From assembly GCA_016870275.1 (NCBI GenBank), contig VGBZ01000020.1, positions 1 to 42,967 of the forward strand: 42,967 nt of DNA, given 5' to 3'. Source of the DNA: Actinomycetota bacterium. Lineage in GTDB: Bacteria; Actinomycetota; Acidimicrobiia; Acidimicrobiales; Microtrichaceae. Position 1 is the stretch's first letter. Every line of letters begins with the position of its first letter. The notes under the pieces are model-generated. The model was given only the letters and a program-made list of their open reading frames with translations, was not told the DNA's origin and ran no database searches. This document shows, one piece after another, positions 39,060-42,967 of this stretch. The translations under genes were made by a program, and so were the position numbers.

Positions 39060-39536
39060 TCAGGGGAGGAATCGGCTGATGGTGTCGGCCACGCACGCCG
39101 GCTTCGCGGCCACCTCGCCGTCCGGGCCCTCCACCTCGACGCTCACGCGCACCACCACCTGCACGCCACCCTTCTCCTCCGACGCCGCCACCACCTGGCC
39201 ACGGCCCCGGATGCGGGCACCGGAAGGGACGGGCGAGGGGAACCGCACCTGCTCGAGGCCGACGTTCACGCCCATCGAGGTGTTGCGCACCTCGAGCAGC
39301 TGCGGCAGGAACAGGTTGACCAGCGACAGCGTGAGGTAGCCGTGGGCGATCGGCCCGCCGAACGGTGACTCGGCCCGGGCCCGCTCCACGTCCACGTGGA
39401 TCCACTGGTGGTCGCCGGTGGCGTCGGCGAACAGGCCGATCCGCTCCTGGGTGACCTCCACCCATCCGGTGGTGCCGAGATCGGCATCCACCAGGTCCAA
39501 CAGGGCGGAGGGGGAGTCGACGACGGTCGTGGTCAC
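39060..39536 (-). CDS. MaoC-like (R)-specific enoyl-CoA hydratase
   Basis: 158 aa. Hotdog-fold hydratase-2 motif FADATGDHQWIHVDVERARAESPFGGPIAHGYLTLSL, with catalytic D42 and H47 present. Adds water to 2-enoyl-CoA, giving the (R)-3-hydroxyacyl-CoA, which complements the 17-beta-HSD4-type SDR at 35.5 kb (in eukaryotes both activities are fused in one enzyme). The GTG has TAGGGT 6 nt upstream and no Shine-Dalgarno. It is separate from the exported-protein gene upstream by 26 bp but on the opposite reading direction of the 38.4-kb gene. Confidence 0.93.
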   Translation of the reverse strand: MTTTVVDSPSALLDLVDADLGTTGWVEVTQERIGLFADATGDHQWIHVDVERARAESPFGGPIAHGYLTLSLVNLFLPQLLEVRNTSMGVNVGLEQVRFPSPVPSGARIRGRGQVVAASEEKGGVQVVVRVSVEVEGPDGEVAAKPACVADTISRFLP

Positions 39537-39542
39537 CGTCGC

Positions 39543-39548
39543 ACCCTA
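39543..39548 (-). promoter_or_regulatory. Leaderless -10 element of the MaoC hydratase
   Basis: TAGGGT on the minus strand, 6 nt before the GTG at 39536. It lies in the 26-bp gap after the 925-aa gene. Confidence 0.5.
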
Positions 39549-39562
39549 GCGAGCGTGGCGGG

Positions 39563-42340
39563 TCACCCTCCCGGGGTGCGCCGGATGATCAACGTCAGCG
39601 GGAACTCCGCCTCCGGCCCCGAGGAGATCCGGACCTCGTCGCCCGGTGAGCGCAACTGCTCGCCGGACACGGTGCCCGACACCTCGGACTCGAGCATGCG
39701 GAACACGTCGTAGTTCACCGTGCAGGCGCGTTTGGTGCCGTTGGCGAGGAACAGCTGCGCCGAACCTCTGACCGGCAGGGGCGCGGCACCCACCTCGAGG
39801 CTGGTGAACGACTCCCAGCGGTGACCCCGGAGGCCGGTCCGCGGGTCCAGCGCCAGCGTGTCGCAGCTCTGCGTTCGTTCGTAGGAGACGCGCTCGGGGC
39901 TGTCGGCCCAGTTCACCTCGCGGGGTCGGCCGGCCCACGGATCGTCGACGAGCACCTCCCCAGCGTCCGTGGCCCACAGCCCACGGCCGATCACCCCCGC
40001 CACCTCGCCCGTCGGAGCGCCCGCCACGAGGTACACCGCGACGGGGATGCGATCGGCGGGCACCCGCACCGACGCGCCGGGCCACCAGCCGGGTGTGTAG
40101 GGGGCCGTGGTGGAGTTCCACGTGGACGACGCGCCGGTGGTCGGGTCGGTCAGCGTCGCCTCCAGGAGGTGGTCGGTGGCGGGGCACAGGTCGTCGAAGG
40201 CGATCCGGAACGAGGGCCTGGAGGTGGCGGTCAGGGTCCGGGTCGTCCCGGGCCGGTCGCATCCCGTCAGGGTGACCGACCAGTTCACGGGCCGATCGGC
40301 CTCCAGGTCGGCACGCAGGCCGGGCCCGGCGGTGCCGCCCCGTTCGATCGCGGGTTCCACGAGCCAGTCGAGCACCGGGGTGGCGCTGCGCTCGGGCCAG
40401 CCGGTCACCGGCGCCGAGACCTCCCATCGTCCGGGCGAGCCCGCTGCGGGGGTGGACCAGTCCACCCTGATCCGGGCCACCCCGAGGCTCCGCTCCGTGG
40501 TGGGCGGATCGCAGGGGCCGAACGAGGAGCCGCACAACCCCGACGGGACCGGGCCCGTGGGCAGTGGCACCTCGTAGGTGGCGCTCGCCGGCACGACGCA
40601 CCCCCGCTCGGTGCAGCGCCGGGCCTTCGCCCCCGACAGCACGGTGCTCTTGGTGAACGTCCGGCCGTCACGGGTGACCGCGGTACGGATCACGAACGGC
40701 TGGTCGATCACCGGCCCGACGGTCGGCCAGGCGTAGGGGTCGTACCGGTCGCTGGGGGGTTCGCACAGGGCCTCGTCGAGTTCCCTCAGGTTCACCCCCG
40801 GTCGAGGACCGCCCCAGCTCCCCAGGCACGCCACGGCGACCGGACCGGTGCCCCGGTACGACCGGACCACCAGGCCCCCCTCGCCGACCCGCCCGGCGAG
40901 GTGCACCGACTCGAGCGTGGCCGATGGGAGGGCGGCCCCCGGCGCCCGCAGCCGGAGGGAGGTGACGGACTGTGGCCCGACGGCGGCGGACCTCGCGTCG
41001 TCGTAGGTGAGCAGGCACACGAGGACGTCGGAACCCGGGGGTACGACGAACCGGGCCGTGGACACCCTGGTGTACTCGCTGTCGAAGCCCCGCGCGGCGA
41101 GGTAGGAGGGGCTGACGGGGTACGTGTCGTTGGTCAGCGTCCCCAGGCGCAGCGCACGGTTCCTGATCCGTTCCGAGCTCGGCAGCGGACACGGCTCGTC
41201 GTGGCCCATGCCTGTGAAGATCGAGATGGCGACGTTGGTGGACCCCGTGTGCGGTGCGGACACGAAGGCCTGGCCGGAGCCCAGCGGCAGCACGGTGGGT
41301 TGCGGGATCGCCGAGCGGGACGCGATGCGGAAGTAGCCGCCGGGCGCAGCGGCCGTTCGGCCGAACGTGTCGACGTAGTTCACCGAGTACCGCCAGCTGG
41401 TGGAGTCACCGAGGCCCGAGAGCGTGGTGCACAGGTGCGGCCGGGCGTCGAGCTCCACCCGGCCGTCGGGCTCGAAGTCGGCCCCCCACGTCGACACCTG
41501 TTCCGGGGTGGCAGTGATCGTGAAGGTGCGCTGCGTGCCGGGCGGAGCGGCGCGGGCGCCGTCGGCGGGTTCGACGGTGATGGTCGCGGTGCCGGGGGTG
41601 GAGGCCGTCACCCCGAAGCGGATCTCCCCGGCACCGACCTCGGCCCGTGGGCAGAACAGGAACGCGGGCACCCCGGCGGGCCAGTCCTCGCGTGCGAGCG
41701 GTTCCGCCTGCGCGATCGGCTCGAGGGGCTCGAGGGCGTAGTCGGCGACCACCACCGAGCGGAGCCCCTCGGGGCAGCCCGCGTCGACGGGGGGAGCGTC
41801 GCCGTCCGGTGCGCAGGGATCGACGATCCGCACGCCCAGCGAGTCGCCCGAGGGCCGCTCCTCCGACGGTTCGGCGGGGGCGTCCGGCTCCCCGGGGGCG
41901 GCCGACCCGCTGGTGCCCGGACCGGGGACGCTCGTGCCGGGCTCCGGCGTGGCGCCCGCCAGCGCCGTGGCCAGCGAGGCGTCCGACGGGGTGCCCGGGG
42001 GGAGCGCGGCGTCGGCGAGGAGCCGTCCTTCCGCGCTCGAGGTCCCCTCGTCCACCCCTTCGTCGTCGCCGGACGCGGACGTCTCGTCCGGTTCGGGCAC
42101 CGATTCGGTGCCGAGCAGTTCCCCGCCGGCGAGGCGCCGGCCCTGTTCCACCGGGGGAGGGTCGGTTCCCTCGGCCACCGGGGCCACGACGTCGGCCAAC
42201 GTCCGGGGAGCCGGTACGGCCGTCTCCCCGTCGGCCGGTGCGGCGAACGAGCGACCCACCAACGCGCCGGCCACGCCGAGGGCGAGGACCGCCACGACAC
42301 CGACGGCGGTGACGAGGACGGTGCGGGACCTTCGTTGCAT
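39563..42340 (-). CDS. Large exported/membrane-anchored protein, 925 aa
   Basis: ATG at 42340, preceded by GAGGAG. Short basic N-terminus MQRRSRTV, then a membrane helix (about 8-32) serving as signal anchor or signal peptide (GRSFAAPAD gives a possible cleavage site). Residues about 35-165 are Pro/Gly/Glu/Ser-rich and disordered. The rest is a series of beta-rich modules with regularly spaced Cys, each with phrases such as RYSVNYVDTFGRTAAAP, WRYSVNYVD, SVTLTGCDRPGTTRTLTA and VNYDVFRMLESEVSG, compatible with repeated Ig/fibronectin-like domains. No anchor motif or enzyme motif. The downstream neighbour of a second Ig-like exported gene at the window end; the two may form one surface structure. 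Confidence 0.82.
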   Translation of the reverse strand: MQRRSRTVLVTAVGVVAVLALGVAGALVGRSFAAPADGETAVPAPRTLADVVAPVAEGTDPPPVEQGRRLAGGELLGTESVPEPDETSASGDDEGVDEGTSSAEGRLLADAALPPGTPSDASLATALAGATPEPGTSVPGPGTSGSAAPGEPDAPAEPSEERPSGDSLGVRIVDPCAPDGDAPPVDAGCPEGLRSVVVADYALEPLEPIAQAEPLAREDWPAGVPAFLFCPRAEVGAGEIRFGVTASTPGTATITVEPADGARAAPPGTQRTFTITATPEQVSTWGADFEPDGRVELDARPHLCTTLSGLGDSTSWRYSVNYVDTFGRTAAAPGGYFRIASRSAIPQPTVLPLGSGQAFVSAPHTGSTNVAISIFTGMGHDEPCPLPSSERIRNRALRLGTLTNDTYPVSPSYLAARGFDSEYTRVSTARFVVPPGSDVLVCLLTYDDARSAAVGPQSVTSLRLRAPGAALPSATLESVHLAGRVGEGGLVVRSYRGTGPVAVACLGSWGGPRPGVNLRELDEALCEPPSDRYDPYAWPTVGPVIDQPFVIRTAVTRDGRTFTKSTVLSGAKARRCTERGCVVPASATYEVPLPTGPVPSGLCGSSFGPCDPPTTERSLGVARIRVDWSTPAAGSPGRWEVSAPVTGWPERSATPVLDWLVEPAIERGGTAGPGLRADLEADRPVNWSVTLTGCDRPGTTRTLTATSRPSFRIAFDDLCPATDHLLEATLTDPTTGASSTWNSTTAPYTPGWWPGASVRVPADRIPVAVYLVAGAPTGEVAGVIGRGLWATDAGEVLVDDPWAGRPREVNWADSPERVSYERTQSCDTLALDPRTGLRGHRWESFTSLEVGAAPLPVRGSAQLFLANGTKRACTVNYDVFRMLESEVSGTVSGEQLRSPGDEVRISSGPEAEFPLTLIIRRTPGG

Positions 42341-42389
42341 CTCGGGTGCTCCTCGGGCTCGTGCTGGAAAGGGCGGCGGTCGTGGGCCG

Positions 42390-42434
42390 GGCGGGTCGTG
42401 GGGTGGCGGGTCGTGGGATGGCGGGTCGTGGGGT
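42390..42434. repeat. 15-bp tandem repeat, three copies, between the two exported-protein genes
   Basis: Units at 42390-42404, 42405-42419 and 42420-42434 (GGCGGGTCGTGGGGT type), first and third identical. They fill the gap just downstream of the 42443 stop. Confidence 0.9.
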
Positions 42435-42442
42435 GGCGGTGG

Positions 42443-42967
42443 TCAGAAGAGGCAGAGGCCGCCGTCGAACACGCGGACCGGTCCGGTGGTGGTCGTGGCG
42501 GTGTTGCCGGCGGCGTCCCGCGCCGTCAGGGTGATCGTGAGGTTCACCGACTGGTTGGCCGGCACCGCGCCGTTGAACGGCCCGATGGTGCCCGTCCAGT
42601 TCGAACCCGCCGTCCTGGCCAGCTGGACGCCGGACCCGGGGAGGCCCGACCACGTGGCCGTGACCGAGGTGACGCCGACGTTGTCGGTGACGAACGCCGT
42701 CAGGTTCGCGGTGGTGGCCCAGCCCTGCTGGACCACGTCGCACAGCTGGGTCGGCGTTGCCGAGGTGTTGCCGAAGGCGGGGCGCTGGGCATCCGGTGCC
42801 GCAGTGGTGGAGGCGGTCGTGGTGGGTCCGGGGGACTGGCCCCCCGATGGTGGTTGGACCGGCGCGGTGGAGGGCGTCGCCCCGCCGCCGGCGTCGTTCC
42901 CGGGACTCCCGCCGCCCGGATCGCCGCCCGGATCGCCGGGCGGAGCGGTGACGGCGGTGTCCGGGGT
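42443..42967 (-). CDS. Partial exported protein with C-terminal Ig-like domain
   Basis: The frame is open from the window end to the stop at 42443, 174 codons, with the N-terminus outside. The visible part begins with a disordered Gly/Pro/Asp-rich region (PPGDPGGDPGGGSPGNDAGGG), then Thr/Ala-rich linker, and ends with one Ig-like domain: QLCDVVQQGWATTANLTAFVTDNVGVTSVTATWSGLPG ... NQSVNLTITLTARDAAGNTATTTTGPVRVFDGGLCLF. The DNVGVTSVTATWS and ARDAAGNT phrases are common in bacterial Ig-like adhesin or surface domains; the two Cys could form a disulphide. Upstream of and co-directional with the 925-aa exported protein gene, 102 bp apart. Confidence 0.75.
   Translation of the reverse strand, partial: TPDTAVTAPPGDPGGDPGGGSPGNDAGGGATPSTAPVQPPSGGQSPGPTTTASTTAAPDAQRPAFGNTSATPTQLCDVVQQGWATTANLTAFVTDNVGVTSVTATWSGLPGSGVQLARTAGSNWTGTIGPFNGAVPANQSVNLTITLTARDAAGNTATTTTGPVRVFDGGLCLF

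Overview
The window looks like chromosomal DNA of a high-GC actinobacterium, probably of the Acidimicrobiia/Ilumatobacter type. I infer this from the high GC with G/C-ending codons, the many GTG starts, the leaderless-type promoters, and the gene content: alkane hydroxylase, LLM F420-type oxidoreductase, many acyl-CoA/beta-oxidation enzymes, a GT87 transferase and secreted lipoproteins. I see no tRNA, rRNA or CRISPR array.

Layout. 0-9 kb: a GT87 membrane glycosyltransferase with a small membrane partner, a TetR-alkB alkane-oxidation operon, a methyltransferase, an aldo/keto reductase, a geranylgeranyl-reductase-type flavoprotein, a beta-lactamase-fold serine hydrolase and a lipoprotein esterase. 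9-16 kb and 19.3-20.4 kb: an accessory set comprising a VWA protein, an unknown 182-aa protein, a YbjN/DUF3293-like fusion, a sigma-like protein, a large unknown protein, a DUF4265-like protein and an ARPP-1-like protein. Three of these genes share the same unusual promoter, TGTCACA-N16-CTCG. Three neighbouring genes carry expandable N-terminal tandem repeats. Three members appear broken or frame-ambiguous. This is the most unusual part of the window.

16-19.3 kb: an SDR followed by five 28-bp tandem repeats, a small membrane-gene pair, and queC-queE-queD for preQ0 synthesis. 20.5-28 kb: a lipoprotein, an epoxide hydrolase, two adjacent Fe-S PD-(D/E)XK nuclease-like genes of which the second has lost the catalytic E-x-K, a 618-bp IS-end-flanked cassette carrying a DoxX-like gene, a secreted protein, and an IS5-family transposase of the kind whose ends flank that cassette. 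28-39.5 kb: a PI-PLC-like lipoprotein, then lipid/acyl-CoA catabolism (hotdog thioesterase, two thiolases, acyl-CoA dehydrogenase, SDR, MaoC hydratase, LLM oxidoreductase, SnoaL-like protein) with small membrane proteins between. 39.5-43 kb: two large exported proteins, the last cut by the window end.

The catabolic genes suggest use of alkanes, fatty acids or sterol-like lipids. All functions are read from motifs by eye; family names without experimental anchors (YbjN-like, DUF3293, DUF4265, ARPP-1, GT87) are from recall of family consensus and need a profile search.
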